Origin: an uncultured Colwellia sp.
Lineage (GTDB): Bacteria > Pseudomonadota > Gammaproteobacteria > Enterobacterales > Alteromonadaceae
Length of the DNA stretch: 58,757 bases
Direction: 5' to 3'
Assembly: GCA_913062815.1 (NCBI GenBank)
Contig: CAJXWZ010000030.1
Span: forward strand, 1-58,757
The position numbers and the translations under genes were made by a program. Positions 32,443-42,193 of the stretch are shown piece by piece; position 1 is the first letter of the stretch; each line of letters opens with the position of its first letter. The notes beneath the pieces are model-generated. The model made no database searches. It had not been told where the DNA came from and was given only the letters and a program-made list of their open reading frames with translations.

Positions 32443-33459
32443 ATGATAAATATTGCCATAAACGGCTTTGGCCGCATCGGTAGAAGCGTTGTTAGAGCGC
32501 TTTATGAAAGCGGCAAAACAGACAGCTTCAACTTAGTGGCAATCAATGATTTAGCACCGGCAGAAGGCGTTGCTCACTTATTAAAATACGATACCACGCA
32601 CGGTCGTTTTGCCTTTCCTGTTGAAATACAAGATGATCACTTATTGATTGATGGAAATACGGTTGCCTTGTCTCACTTTGATAATATTGCAGCCTTACCT
32701 TGGTTAAAACACCAAGTGGACATAGTGCTTGATTGTACGGGTCTATTTGGCTCTAAAGCAGATGGATTAGCACATATAGCGCAAGGGGCGAAAAAAGTAC
32801 TATTCTCTCATCCTGGTACACATGATCTTGATGCCACAATAATTTATGGTATTAACCACCAGCAGTTACAAAGCGATGATCGCATTGTTTCTAATGGCTC
32901 TTGTACAACAAATTGCATAGTGCCTGTAATAAAGGTATTAGATGATGCCTTTGGTATTGAAAGTGGCACCATTACCACCATCCACTCTTCTATGCATGAC
33001 CAACAAGTGATAGATGCTTATCATCCTGACCTTCGTAGAGCGCGTGCTGCTAGTCAATCAATAATTCCAGTAGATACAAAGTTAGCCATAGGTATCGAGC
33101 GTATTTTGCCGAAATTTAAAGGTAGATTTGAGGCTATAGCGGTTCGGGTACCAACCTTAAACGTCACTGCAATGGATTTAAGTATCACCGTTAATGAAGA
33201 TGTAACGGTTGATAATATCAATCAGGCGATCAAAGTAGAGCAAGCAAAATCGATAAATGATCATGGCTTGCAAAATATTTTGGCTTACACTGAAGAACCG
33301 TTAGTGTCTGCTGATTTTAACCATGATGCACACTCGTGTATTGTTGATGGCAACCAGACCCGAGTGAGTCATAAACGTCTAGTCAAAATGCTAGTATGGT
33401 GTGATAACGAATGGGGCTTTGCTAATAGAATGCTAGATACAGCAGCAAAGATGGCGTAA
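32443..33459 (+). CDS. epd: erythrose-4-phosphate dehydrogenase
   Basis: 338 residues of the GAPDH superfamily. Rossmann motif [19 protein letters not shown], active-site SNGSCTTNC near 150-158, and [12 protein letters not shown] near 314-325. I call it Epd, not GapA, because of [30 protein letters not shown] and [16 protein letters not shown], which are typical of E4P dehydrogenases. It oxidises erythrose-4-phosphate to 4-phosphoerythronate for pyridoxal phosphate synthesis. It follows tkt, which makes erythrose-4-phosphate; the usual downstream pgk and fba are absent. Confidence 0.9.
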   Translation: MINIAINGFGRIGRSVVRALYESGKTDSFNLVAINDLAPAEGVAHLLKYDTTHGRFAFPVEIQDDHLLIDGNTVALSHFDNIAALPWLKHQVDIVLDCTGLFGSKADGLAHIAQGAKKVLFSHPGTHDLDATIIYGINHQQLQSDDRIVSNGSCTTNCIVPVIKVLDDAFGIESGTITTIHSSMHDQQVIDAYHPDLRRARAASQSIIPVDTKLAIGIERILPKFKGRFEAIAVRVPTLNVTAMDLSITVNEDVTVDNINQAIKVEQAKSINDHGLQNILAYTEEPLVSADFNHDAHSCIVDGNQTRVSHKRLVKMLVWCDNEWGFANRMLDTAAKMA

Positions 33460-33500
33460 ATATCAGCTAATCTATTAATTGCTAATAGAGTGCCGCAAAC

Positions 33501-33546
33501 ATATAAACGCAGTCATTTATAGTGACTACGTTTATATTGGTTTTTT
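33501..33546 (+). terminator. terminator after epd
   Basis: ATATAAACGCAGTCA pairs with TGACTACGTTTATAT (one internal mismatch) around TTTATAG, then TTGGTTTTTTATT. The U-tract on the plus strand makes it the terminator of the tkt-epd transcript. It lies in the 114-bp gap between epd and the convergent pgi gene. Confidence 0.8.
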
Positions 33547-33573
33547 ATTGGATAGCTAACGCTGGCGAAGCGT

Positions 33574-35214
33574 TTATTTCGCTTCTTGATAAAACTTCAT
33601 TAAACTAGCTGTAGAGCAATCATGTTCCGGTGAAATTTCGTTACTTTCTAACTCGTTTTGTATTTCTGCTGCTAAGCCTTTACCTAATTCAACGCCCCAT
33701 TGATCAAAAGAACAAATTTGTAAAATAATGCCCTGCACAAATATTTTATGTTCATAAGCCGCGATCAAACTTCCCAACGTTTTCGGATCGATACGTTTTA
33801 ACAAAATAGTATTTGTTGGTCTGTTGCCTTTATGTACTTTATGAGGAGCAACTTTGTCAATATAGTCAGCAGTACGTCCTTTAGCTTTTAAATCGGCTCT
33901 AACCTGATCTTCATTAACGCCAGCCATTAACGCCTGAGTTTGCGCAAAAAAGTTTGACATTAATGTTTCATGGTGGCCTTTAACTGGCGTAACACTTTCA
34001 ACAGAGCCGATAAAATCAGCAGGGACTACATTGTTACTTTGGTGAAGGTATTGATAAAAAGCATGCTGACCATTAATACCTAATTCTCCCCAAATGGATG
34101 GTACCGTTGCATAGTCGACTTCAGCGCCATCCCAAGTGACTGATTTACCATTGCTCTCCATCTCTGCTTGTTGCAAGTATGCCGACAACATATGTAATGT
34201 TTGATCATAAGGTAGAATAGCTTGCGATCGTGCGCCTAAAAAGGTGGTATTCCACACGCTAATCAGTGCCATAATGGCTGGCATGTTGTCTCTTAAAGGC
34301 GCTTTAATAAAGTGCTGATCCATTTCATGAGCACCATCGAGCAACTCTTTAAATTTATCAAAACCTAAGTCCAGAGCCACCGCCAAGCCAATGGCAGACC
34401 AAAGTGAGAAACGGCCACCAACCCAATCCCACATATCGAATATGTTTTGCTCATCAATACCTAAACTCATTGCATTTTCTTTATTAGCCGTAACTGCCAC
34501 AAAGTGTTTAGCGACGGACTTTTCATCAAAGGAAGAGCTGGTTAACCATTTCATTGCTGTTCTTGCATTCGTCATCGTTTCTGTGGTGGTAAAGGTTTTA
34601 CTTGAAACAATAAATAATACTTTTTGTGGATCTAAAGGTCGTAAAACTTCAACAATTTGTGCACCGTCAACATTAGAAACATAATGAACATTCACACCAC
34701 CGTCACTGTAATGTTTCAAAGCTTCTGTTACCATCTGAGGACCAAGATTTGAACCACCTACACCGATATTAACAATATCGGTAATTCTTTTACCTGAATA
34801 GCCTAACCAATGTCCTTGGCGCACTTTGTTGACAAAGCCCTCCATTTTTTCTAATTGGCTTTGTACATGCTCAGTGACATTTTCACCGTCTAATATTAAC
34901 GGTTCATCACTTTGACGTCTTAAAGCAGTATGTAATACCGCACGGTCTTCTGTTTTATTAATTTTAGCGCCAGTAAACATTTTACTGCGCCACTGACAAA
35001 CTTCAGTTTCTTCGGCAAGTGCTAATAAGCTGTCGATTGTTTCACAGTCTATTAAATTTTTTGAGTAATCAAGTAATAAGTTAGGTAATTCTATAGAGAA
35101 TTTGTCAAAACGTTCGCTGTCATTGGCAAATAAGGTATTCATGTGCTGAGATTTTTTATCTAAAGCTAGCTGCTGCAATTTTTTCCAACTAGCTAATGTT
35201 TGGCGATCTGACAT
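33574..35214 (-). CDS. pgi: glucose-6-phosphate isomerase
   Basis: 546 residues. Interconverts glucose-6-phosphate and fructose-6-phosphate. Family motifs: IVNIGVGGSNLGPQM near 147-161, FIVSSKTFTTTETMTNA near 200-216 (phosphate-binding SKTFTT), DMWDWVGGRFSLWSAIG near 258-274 (PGI signature), the catalytic Glu in GxxxESNGKSV near 340-350, and KVHKGNRPTNTI near 456. Start MSDRQTLASW fits the family. Divergent from a LacI-type regulator with an operator-like palindrome between them. Confidence 0.96.
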   Translation of the reverse strand: MSDRQTLASWKKLQQLALDKKSQHMNTLFANDSERFDKFSIELPNLLLDYSKNLIDCETIDSLLALAEETEVCQWRSKMFTGAKINKTEDRAVLHTALRRQSDEPLILDGENVTEHVQSQLEKMEGFVNKVRQGHWLGYSGKRITDIVNIGVGGSNLGPQMVTEALKHYSDGGVNVHYVSNVDGAQIVEVLRPLDPQKVLFIVSSKTFTTTETMTNARTAMKWLTSSSFDEKSVAKHFVAVTANKENAMSLGIDEQNIFDMWDWVGGRFSLWSAIGLAVALDLGFDKFKELLDGAHEMDQHFIKAPLRDNMPAIMALISVWNTTFLGARSQAILPYDQTLHMLSAYLQQAEMESNGKSVTWDGAEVDYATVPSIWGELGINGQHAFYQYLHQSNNVVPADFIGSVESVTPVKGHHETLMSNFFAQTQALMAGVNEDQVRADLKAKGRTADYIDKVAPHKVHKGNRPTNTILLKRIDPKTLGSLIAAYEHKIFVQGIILQICSFDQWGVELGKGLAAEIQNELESNEISPEHDCSTASLMKFYQEAK

Positions 35215-35327
35215 AGTGATTCCTGTAAATACCTAAAGTAGAGTGTAAGTGTCAATGCTGGAAAGTATAAAAGTTAATTATGACACTATTTTGCTTATTT
35301 ATTAATTTATGCTACCCTATTAAAAAA

Positions 35328-35341
35328 TGACAGCGCTGTCA
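35328..35341. promoter_or_regulatory. LacI-family operator-like palindrome
   Basis: TGACAGCGCTGTCA is a perfect 14-bp palindrome with the central CG typical of LacI-family operators (wider context AATGACAGCGCTGTCAAT). It lies 114 bp upstream of pgi and 150 bp upstream of the LacI-type gene, close to the possible -10 TATGCTACCCTATT. It probably mediates autoregulation and/or control of pgi. Assignment of the binding protein is inferred from proximity. Confidence 0.65.
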
Positions 35342-35490
35342 ATCAATAATTATCGTATCTAGCCTAGTGTGCATTCATTTAATTAGATAAAAATAGCATT
35401 AGTTATTGCTGCTAGTCTTAAGAAGCACTACCCTATGGCTTGGTTAACAGCAGCCTGCTTAAAACAAAAATGAGAAGGTTTAACGGATAG

Positions 35491-36516
35491 ATGAAAGCAA
35501 CAATTAATGATGTCGCCAAGCTCTCAGGGGTATCAATTAAAACTGTTTCGCGGGTAATGAATAATGAACCATCGGTTCGCCAACTTACGCGAGAAAAAGT
35601 GCAACTAGCGGTTAAAGAGCTTAGCTACCAACCTAACCTTGCCGCAAGAAATCTAGCTGGCACTAAATCTTTTACTGTTGCCTATGTCTATGACAACCCC
35701 AATGCTTATTATGTTATTGATATGCAAGAAGGTATATTGTCAGCATGTCGCCAACAAGGTTTTGAGTTATTGATTAACCCCTGTGATTCTCAACAAGAAA
35801 ATATTACCGAAGATATTATTAATACCATTAAACATGCCCGTGTTGCTGGCTTAGTATTAACACCACCATTTTCAGAGCGCCCAGAGTTTGTTAAGCGCAT
35901 TACTGAGCTTGATATCAAAGTAGTACGTATTATGTCTGGTGATGTCGCGCCAGATGAACTAAGTCCTTGTGTCATGGTAAACGATAGAGATGCGGCGCAA
36001 ACCATTACTCAACACCTAATTGATTTAGGACATAAAAAAATAGCCTTTATTGCTGGTGGTGCAGAGCACATGTCCACCATTGAGCGATACAAGGGTTATA
36101 GGCGAGCATTAAAAGCCAATGATATTGAATTTAATAAAGATCTCATTATTGATGGCGAATATTCTTTTGAGTCTGGTGTAATTGGCGCTAAAAAGCTAAT
36201 GGCCGAAGAAATAGCAAAAGATAAGCACCCTACCGCTATTTTTTCATGCAACGATGAAATTGCTGCTGGGGCATTATTTGCTGCAAGGTTAATGAACATA
36301 AGTATACCAGAACAATTATCTATTGCTGGCTTTGAAAATAGTCCATTTTCTCGGCAAACTTGGCCAAAACTCACTACCGCTAATCAGCCTAATAAACAAA
36401 TTGCCCATGACGCAGCGAGCTTGCTCATAAGTCAACTTCGTAAGCAAAAGTCTAATAACGATATTAGTCAATATGTGCCTCAATTAGTCGTTAGAGATTC
36501 AACAGGACAAATATAA
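35491..36516 (+). CDS. LacI-family transcriptional regulator
   Basis: 341 residues. The N-terminal helix-turn-helix ATINDVAKLSGVSIKTVSRVMN and hinge helix NLAARNLAG are canonical. The remainder is a periplasmic-binding-protein-like effector domain: YVIDMQEGILSACRQQGFELLINPCD, then IAFIAGGAEHMSTIERYKGYRRAL and SIAGFENSPFSRQTWPKLTT. The FENSPFSRQTWPKLTT end resembles regulators of sugar catabolism in marine Alteromonadales, but the effector is not identified. Divergent from pgi, implying a link to hexose metabolism. Confidence 0.9.
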   Translation: MKATINDVAKLSGVSIKTVSRVMNNEPSVRQLTREKVQLAVKELSYQPNLAARNLAGTKSFTVAYVYDNPNAYYVIDMQEGILSACRQQGFELLINPCDSQQENITEDIINTIKHARVAGLVLTPPFSERPEFVKRITELDIKVVRIMSGDVAPDELSPCVMVNDRDAAQTITQHLIDLGHKKIAFIAGGAEHMSTIERYKGYRRALKANDIEFNKDLIIDGEYSFESGVIGAKKLMAEEIAKDKHPTAIFSCNDEIAAGALFAARLMNISIPEQLSIAGFENSPFSRQTWPKLTTANQPNKQIAHDAASLLISQLRKQKSNNDISQYVPQLVVRDSTGQI

Positions 36517-36604
36517 TTTAGCGCTACATCATATACGTAAAATAGCTAGAGAGTAGTGTAATCTTATTGTTTCAAGATTACTTTAAGTACTATAGCTTTC
36601 AGCG

Positions 36605-37213
36605 CTAAAAACTATAACCACGGATAAAAAAAGCAACACTATCACGTAAATACTCATCCACTTCATCGGACGATATTCTCTCTTTAGTATTAAACTCTAT
36701 TTGCATCCATAACTCGCCCTTCATCATGTGTAAAAATTGCAAAGCGGCATGTTTAGGGTTTTCTATGCAAAGAATTTTCTGTTGATGCAAGCCTTCCATC
36801 AAAAGCGTAACTTCTTTAGTAAGACGCAGTGGTCCTGCTCGATAAAAAAGATCAGAAACTTGCGGATATGCCGTTGATTCAAAAACACAAATTTTATGCA
36901 CAGCACAAGCTTCTTTTGAGGTGATAAATTCTGTAAAGGCTTTCGCAAAATTAAATAATGTAGTGTGAGGATCTGTTAGATCATTCAGTGAAAAATCGAA
37001 AATATGTAATGATTCACACTTGTTCTCTATTGACGCTGAAAACAGTTCATCTTTATTGCCAAAATGACTGTAAACGGTTTGTTTTGAGACATCAGCATTT
37101 TTAGCAATGAGTTCCATACTGGTTGCAGCAAAACCCTGCTCCGTAAACAGTTGAATTGCCGCATTTAGGATTTGTTGGCGCTTGGCTTCATTTTTACTAC
37201 GCTTTTTAACCAT
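36605..37213 (-). CDS. TetR/AcrR-family regulator
   Basis: 202 residues. N-terminal TetR helix-turn-helix KRQQILNAAIQLFTEQGFAATSMELIAKNADVSKQTVYSHFGNKDELF (the usual 47-residue pattern), then an effector domain with a TetR_C-like block near HMMKGELWMQ. Divergent from the RND pump genes, with two palindromic sites between, so it probably represses the pump and itself until a ligand binds. ATG 37213 is preferred; TTG 37231 would add six residues and lacks a better ribosome site. Confidence 0.9.
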   Translation of the reverse strand: MVKKRSKNEAKRQQILNAAIQLFTEQGFAATSMELIAKNADVSKQTVYSHFGNKDELFSASIENKCESLHIFDFSLNDLTDPHTTLFNFAKAFTEFITSKEACAVHKICVFESTAYPQVSDLFYRAGPLRLTKEVTLLMEGLHQQKILCIENPKHAALQFLHMMKGELWMQIEFNTKERISSDEVDEYLRDSVAFFIRGYSF

Positions 37214-37272
37214 TTGTCTTTCACCGCTCAATTTTATAATTTTTAGTATGCACTCATTTTATCAAAATAAAC

Positions 37273-37288
37273 TAGACAGTCCAGTCTA
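37273..37288. promoter_or_regulatory. TetR operator-like site 1
   Basis: TAGACAGTCCAGTCTA is nearly palindromic and contains the half-site TAGAC/GTCTA shared with site 2. It lies 60 bp from the TetR gene start in the divergent intergenic region. Confidence 0.6.
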
Positions 37289-37308
37289 ATATATTTAAAC
37301 TAGCCTTA

Positions 37309-37333
37309 AATAGACTACACAGTCTAGTCTATT
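37309..37333. promoter_or_regulatory. TetR operator-like site 2
   Basis: Outer arms AATAGAC and GTCTATT flank ACAGTCTA at the centre, giving overlapping TAGAC and GTCTA half-sites. It lies 52 bp before the adaptor start, in the expected promoter region of the pump operon. Two copies of one motif in a 25-bp neighbourhood support a real regulator target. Confidence 0.6.
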
Positions 37334-37384
37334 ATTATTTGATATTTAACTTTCTTATCGGTTCCACAATTCAGGCACAGTATA

Positions 37385-38554
37385 ATGATCTCAAAAATCA
37401 AGCGAGTAAAATGCTCTTTTTCTTTTGCATTTAGTAAACTCTCAGTAGGAATGCTTATAGTATTAGCAACAATTTCAGCCTGCTCAAAACCAACAGATAA
37501 ACAGACTAGTGATGAGAGCTATCACCAAAGTGCCACTCTTATCACTATATCACCATCACAAAGTTATACCGTTAAAAGAGAATATTTAGGACAAGTAACG
37601 GCAAAACAGCAGACAAATTTAAGTTTTGAGTTCTCAGGTAAAGTGAGCAAAGTTTTTATAGATAATGGTGATGTTGTTAAGAAAGGTCAGTTGCTTGCAC
37701 AACAGGACACTCAATTATTGGGTTATAAAACTGAAGAATTGCATGCTCAAGTTATGCAAGCACAAGCACAAATAACGTTAAATAAAGCGAACTTGTTGCG
37801 TATAGAAACGCTGATTAGCGATGGTTATAGCTCGAAACAGCGTTTTGATGAACTCAGCGCTGAAAACAAAATTTTGCAGGCTCAGATTAAAGGGTTAAAC
37901 GCTGGTATTAAAAAATTAGCCTATCAAAAAGAAAGATCTGCCTTAGTTGCTCCTTTTGATGGTGTGATCACGCATCGTTTTTTAGCCGATGGCGAAGTAG
38001 TTAGTCCAACTCAAGTAAGCTTTAGCCTGATAGAAAGTGAAAATATAGAAATAACTGCAGGATTGCCGAGTAAAGTCATCAATACTTTAAGTTTAGGTGA
38101 CATCATTGAAGTAACTGTTGCAGGTAAAAATAAATCAGCAAAGCTGATAGCTATAGGCCAACAAATTGATGATGCTAATAGAACAGTACAACTTAGATTA
38201 AAAATGCTTGAAAAATTGTCCCTTAGCAATAGCTATAATGGTCAACTCGTTAGGGTTAATATTGCGCAAAAAATTAACAAAGTAGGTTATTGGTTACCTA
38301 TTGATGCAATAACTGATGGTGTTCGAGGTCAATGGCAAGTATTAATAGCTTCAGCAATTGGCAACGATTCCGCTAATTATAAATTACAATCAGCGACTAT
38401 AAATATCCTTCATACTAATGAAGATTCAGTTTATATCAACGGTTTAGAGTTGGCGTCTCAAAATATAATTGCTCAAGGGGTTCATCGATATGTTGCCGGA
38501 CAAATAGTTAAGGCATCAACACCTAGTTTAATTTCAGTAGTAGGTAAACACTAA
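37385..38554 (+). CDS. RND efflux periplasmic adaptor lipoprotein
   Basis: 389 residues. Lipobox ISAC (Cys33), then barrel-sandwich hybrid/lipoyl halves (EYLGQVTAKQQTNLSFEFSGKVSKVFIDNGDVVKKGQLLAQQD and ALVAPFDGVITHRFLADGEVV) around a coiled-coil hairpin (about 110-175). It links the inner-membrane RND pump to an outer-membrane channel. No TolC-type gene is in the window, so the channel must be encoded elsewhere. Stop TAA overlaps the ATG of the pump gene (TAATG), implying coupled translation. Confidence 0.92.
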   Translation: MISKIKRVKCSFSFAFSKLSVGMLIVLATISACSKPTDKQTSDESYHQSATLITISPSQSYTVKREYLGQVTAKQQTNLSFEFSGKVSKVFIDNGDVVKKGQLLAQQDTQLLGYKTEELHAQVMQAQAQITLNKANLLRIETLISDGYSSKQRFDELSAENKILQAQIKGLNAGIKKLAYQKERSALVAPFDGVITHRFLADGEVVSPTQVSFSLIESENIEITAGLPSKVINTLSLGDIIEVTVAGKNKSAKLIAIGQQIDDANRTVQLRLKMLEKLSLSNSYNGQLVRVNIAQKINKVGYWLPIDAITDGVRGQWQVLIASAIGNDSANYKLQSATINILHTNEDSVYINGLELASQNIIAQGVHRYVAGQIVKASTPSLISVVGKH

Positions 38555-41500
38555 TGGTGCGTTCATTTGTAAAAAATGGTCGATTAATGTCTTTGGCTGT
38601 TATCCTCTTGATTGTTTCCGGGCTCGGCGCACTATCGACTATGCCGAGAATGGAAGACCCTCTTATGCAGAATCGTAACGCAAGTGTATTAACTCGCTTG
38701 CCTGGTGCTAGTGCGGAGCGTATTGAAGTACTGATAACTGAAAAAATAGAACAAAAATTAAGAAAGATCTCTGAGATAAAAAATATAACTTCTGTATCTC
38801 GTCCAGGTATCTCCTCGGTAAAACTTGAGCTTCATGACGAAGTAACAAACTCGGTGCCTATTTGGTCAAGAGTCAGAGACCTAATAAATGATGTAACACC
38901 ACAGTTTCCACCTAATACCATAGCTCCCTCTTTAGAAGATGATAGAAGTTATGCTTTTACCCAACTTATAGCGCTTAACTGGCAAGGGGATGGTCCTAGT
39001 GACATCGCAAGTTTAGGTCGCTATGCCAATGATTTACAAAATCGATTACGCATAATCTCAGGTACAGATATTGTCAATATTTTCGGTCAAGGACAAGAAG
39101 AAGTGCTGGTCGAAGTAGAGCAAGGCTTAAATAGTAAACTAAACCTTTCAAGCCAATTTATTGCACAAAAAATTCAACAATCTGATGCTAAGATATCTGC
39201 CGGTCAGTTAGTAAATCAAAAAAATCAAATGCAAGTTGAGCTAATTGGTGCTTTTGATACGGTAACACGTATTGAAAATATTCCTATAAAAGACAACAGC
39301 TCAGGTGACATTCTCCGTTTGGGCGATATTGCCAAAGTAACTAAAACGCTCGCTTGGCCCGCCCAAGAAATAGCGATCGTTAATGACAAACCCGCGTTAG
39401 TGGTTGCTGCACGTATGTTACCCAATTTACGCATTGATAAATGGAGTAGCAATATAGCTGCAGAGTTGGCATTGTATGCCAAACAACTACCTCAAAATAT
39501 TGCACTAGAGGTGTTATTCGATCAAAACGTTTACACAGAAAAACGCCTTAATGATCTAGTTGAAAACATTGCTTTAGGTTTTGTACTTATCTCAGTGGTT
39601 TTATTAGTGACACTCGGGTGGAGATCTGCCGCGATTGTTGCTGCGTCACTCCCTTTAACAGTGTTATTTACCCTGTCTGTTATGAACTTTTATGGCATAC
39701 CTATTCATCAAATGTCGGTAACAGGTTTAGTCGTTGCGCTAGGCATCATGGTAGATAATGCTATTGTCATGACCGATACTATTCAAACGAAACGACAGCA
39801 AGGCATGCGCCGCCTAGATAGTGTCGGCTATGCGGTCAAACACCTGTGGTTACCACTATTAGGTTCAACCATCACCACAGTTTTAGCTTTTATGCCGCTA
39901 ATTTTAATGCCTGGCGCAGCCGGCGAGTTTGTTGGCGGTATTGCTTATAGCGTGATATTTTCGTTAATAGGTTCTTACGTAATTTCTCATACCATTGTAG
40001 CGGGTTTAGCTGGACGTTTTATTCCAAAAGGCCTTGAATTAGACAACAACACAGAAGCTACTACGACTACTATTAAGCGTGATACCAATACCTGGTATCA
40101 AAGTGGTATTAAACTACCTCGCCTAAATAGTTTATTTGAACGAACATTACATATCGCCTTAAGGTTTAAAAAAACGACTGTGATAACGGTGTTTTGCTTA
40201 CCCTTACTTGGCTTCATTTTGTCTAAACAGTTAAGTGAGCAGTTTTTTCCACCTTCAGATCGTGACATGTTCCAAATCGAATTATTTATGCCATCACAAA
40301 GCAGTATCATTAATACCCAAAAAGTTAGCCAGCAAGTAAGTAACTATTTGTACAAACAAAAAGGCATTGAAAAGGTGCGCTGGTTTGTTGGCAAAAATGC
40401 ACCATCATTTTATTACAACTTAATTCCCAATCAGGATGGCTTTCAAAACTATGCTCAAGCAATGGTAACAGCCACAAATTTTGCAGAGGCAAATAAATTA
40501 ATTCCTCAACTGCAAATAAAGCTTGATGAAATAATACCTCAAGCACAAATTTTGGTGAGAAAACTAGAACAAGGCCCTCCTTTTAATGCACCTGTTGAAT
40601 TACGTGTTTATGGCCCTAATTTAGATACTTTAAAAGCTATTGGTGATGATCTCAGAAAGATCATGACTCAAACCAAAGATATAATTCATACTCGTGTTTC
40701 ATTGCAACCGGGTACGCCTAAAGTGTGGGTTAGTGCTGATGAAGAAGCAGCCGCTCTGTTGGGATTATCACTGGTCGATATTGCTCAGCAATTACAAGGC
40801 AGTTTGAGTGGTCAAGTGAGTGGTTCTATCATTGAAGCAACGGAGTCAATCCCTGTTCGTGTGCGGCTGTCAAATGAAGCGAGAGCTGAAGTAAACGATT
40901 TAGCCAATATTAATCTACTTAGCCGTAATATGAGCGAGAATACCAGTAGTGCTAATCAAGGTGTGCCTTTAACTGCCATAGCCGACTTATCGATAAAACC
41001 CAGTCGTGGCGCAATTCCACATCGAAATGGCTCTAGAATAAATATTGTCGAGGGCTATATACGCTCAGGAGTATTACCCAGTGAAGTGTTAAGCAACGTA
41101 AAGGCGAATATCGCGCAGCAAAAATATCTATTACCTTCTGGCTATACCATGGAGATTGGTGGTGAGTCTTCAAAGCGAAACGATGCTGTTGGTCAACTTT
41201 TAGCCAGCGTGGGCGTCATCTTTACTTTGCTAATTACTGTCGTGGTATTGTCATTCAACTCTTTCAGATTGGGCAGTATTATCTTTTTCAGCGCACTTCA
41301 ATCCGTGGGCTTAGGCTTATTGACCGTCTATATTTTCGATTATCCTTTTGGCTTTACCGTTATTATTGCGTTACTCGGCCTAATGGGGCTTGCAATAAAT
41401 GCTGCCATTGTGATCATTGCCGAGTTGAAAGGAGATGAACATGCTGTTCTCGGGGATTCAAATGCAATTATTCGAGGCGTACAAAGTTGTACTAGACATA

Positions 41501-41694
41501 TTACGTCGACCACTATCACGACCGTTGGCGGATTTTTACCGTTGATACTAGCTGGGGGAGGTTTTTGGCCGCCTTTCGCTATTGCGATAGCTGGCGGCAC
41601 AGTGTTAACAACGCTTTTATCTTTTCTATTTGTACCTGCTGCATTTTCTTGGTTTAGCAAACGTTGTGCGTTTGAATTAAATGAGCAAGTATAA
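38554..41694 (+). CDS. RND-family efflux permease
   Basis: 1046 residues with the AcrB-like order: one helix, a periplasmic pore domain (GDNVRMEDPLMQNRNASVLTRLPGASAERIEVLITEKIE near 40-85), helices 2-6 (ISVVLLVTLGWRSAAIVAASLPLTVLF, then the helix-4 segment GLVVALGIMVDNAIVMTDT with its conserved Asp), a second periplasmic domain and helices 8-12. Proton-driven tripartite exporter. The pore-docking sequence and substrate are not predictable. The TetR repressor divergent from the operon supports inducible drug or metabolite export. Confidence 0.92.
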   Translation: MVRSFVKNGRLMSLAVILLIVSGLGALSTMPRMEDPLMQNRNASVLTRLPGASAERIEVLITEKIEQKLRKISEIKNITSVSRPGISSVKLELHDEVTNSVPIWSRVRDLINDVTPQFPPNTIAPSLEDDRSYAFTQLIALNWQGDGPSDIASLGRYANDLQNRLRIISGTDIVNIFGQGQEEVLVEVEQGLNSKLNLSSQFIAQKIQQSDAKISAGQLVNQKNQMQVELIGAFDTVTRIENIPIKDNSSGDILRLGDIAKVTKTLAWPAQEIAIVNDKPALVVAARMLPNLRIDKWSSNIAAELALYAKQLPQNIALEVLFDQNVYTEKRLNDLVENIALGFVLISVVLLVTLGWRSAAIVAASLPLTVLFTLSVMNFYGIPIHQMSVTGLVVALGIMVDNAIVMTDTIQTKRQQGMRRLDSVGYAVKHLWLPLLGSTITTVLAFMPLILMPGAAGEFVGGIAYSVIFSLIGSYVISHTIVAGLAGRFIPKGLELDNNTEATTTTIKRDTNTWYQSGIKLPRLNSLFERTLHIALRFKKTTVITVFCLPLLGFILSKQLSEQFFPPSDRDMFQIELFMPSQSSIINTQKVSQQVSNYLYKQKGIEKVRWFVGKNAPSFYYNLIPNQDGFQNYAQAMVTATNFAEANKLIPQLQIKLDEIIPQAQILVRKLEQGPPFNAPVELRVYGPNLDTLKAIGDDLRKIMTQTKDIIHTRVSLQPGTPKVWVSADEEAAALLGLSLVDIAQQLQGSLSGQVSGSIIEATESIPVRVRLSNEARAEVNDLANINLLSRNMSENTSSANQGVPLTAIADLSIKPSRGAIPHRNGSRINIVEGYIRSGVLPSEVLSNVKANIAQQKYLLPSGYTMEIGGESSKRNDAVGQLLASVGVIFTLLITVVVLSFNSFRLGSIIFFSALQSVGLGLLTVYIFDYPFGFTVIIALLGLMGLAINAAIVIIAELKGDEHAVLGDSNAIIRGVQSCTRHITSTTITTVGGFLPLILAGGGFWPPFAIAIAGGTVLTTLLSFLFVPAAFSWFSKRCAFELNEQV

Positions 41695-41728
41695 TTTCCT
41701 CATCATTGGAGATTGATAAGTTATTTCA

Positions 41729-42193
41729 TTACAGCTTATTAATCTCTCTAGCAACCGTAAACTCAGAAGACGTTACATATTGTTCAATAGCTTGTAATTG
41801 TCTTTCCAACGAACCAAACTTTCTACGAATATCGTGAAAAGCTTGTTTAGGAGGCTCACCAGATTGCCAAACTCTTGCCTTAACTTTAATATGATCACTA
41901 GTTTTTTCTCTAGCAACATACTCGTTATCATAATGGTGAGAGCCTTCTGATTGTTCAGCTCGGTCATATTTAGCTTTTGCTCTTTTGCCTGGCATTTTAG
42001 GATTTTTATCTAAAATAAACCATCCTGCAATATAACCTAAAATTAAAAATGGCATGCCAAATAATACACCTGAAACAACCAGTATGCGTACTAGCCACGT
42101 TTCCCAACCGAAGTAATCAGCAATACCAGCACATACACCTGCTATTTTCCCTTGACTTGGGTTTCGGTATAACTCACCTCTTCGAGTGATCAT
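41729..42193 (-). CDS. pspC: phage shock protein C
   Basis: 154 residues. The PspC domain is at about 3-65: RRGELYRNPSQGKIAGVCAGIADYFGWETWLVRILVV, then a second helix FLILGYIAGWFIL. An acidic, charged C-terminal extension (about 70-150) is longer than that of E. coli PspC. It acts with PspB as the membrane sensor that recruits PspA under envelope stress. Its ATG overlaps the pspB stop (ATGA); the TTG 42208 start is rejected. Confidence 0.9.
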   Translation of the reverse strand: MITRRGELYRNPSQGKIAGVCAGIADYFGWETWLVRILVVSGVLFGMPFLILGYIAGWFILDKNPKMPGKRAKAKYDRAEQSEGSHHYDNEYVAREKTSDHIKVKARVWQSGEPPKQAFHDIRRKFGSLERQLQAIEQYVTSSEFTVAREINKL

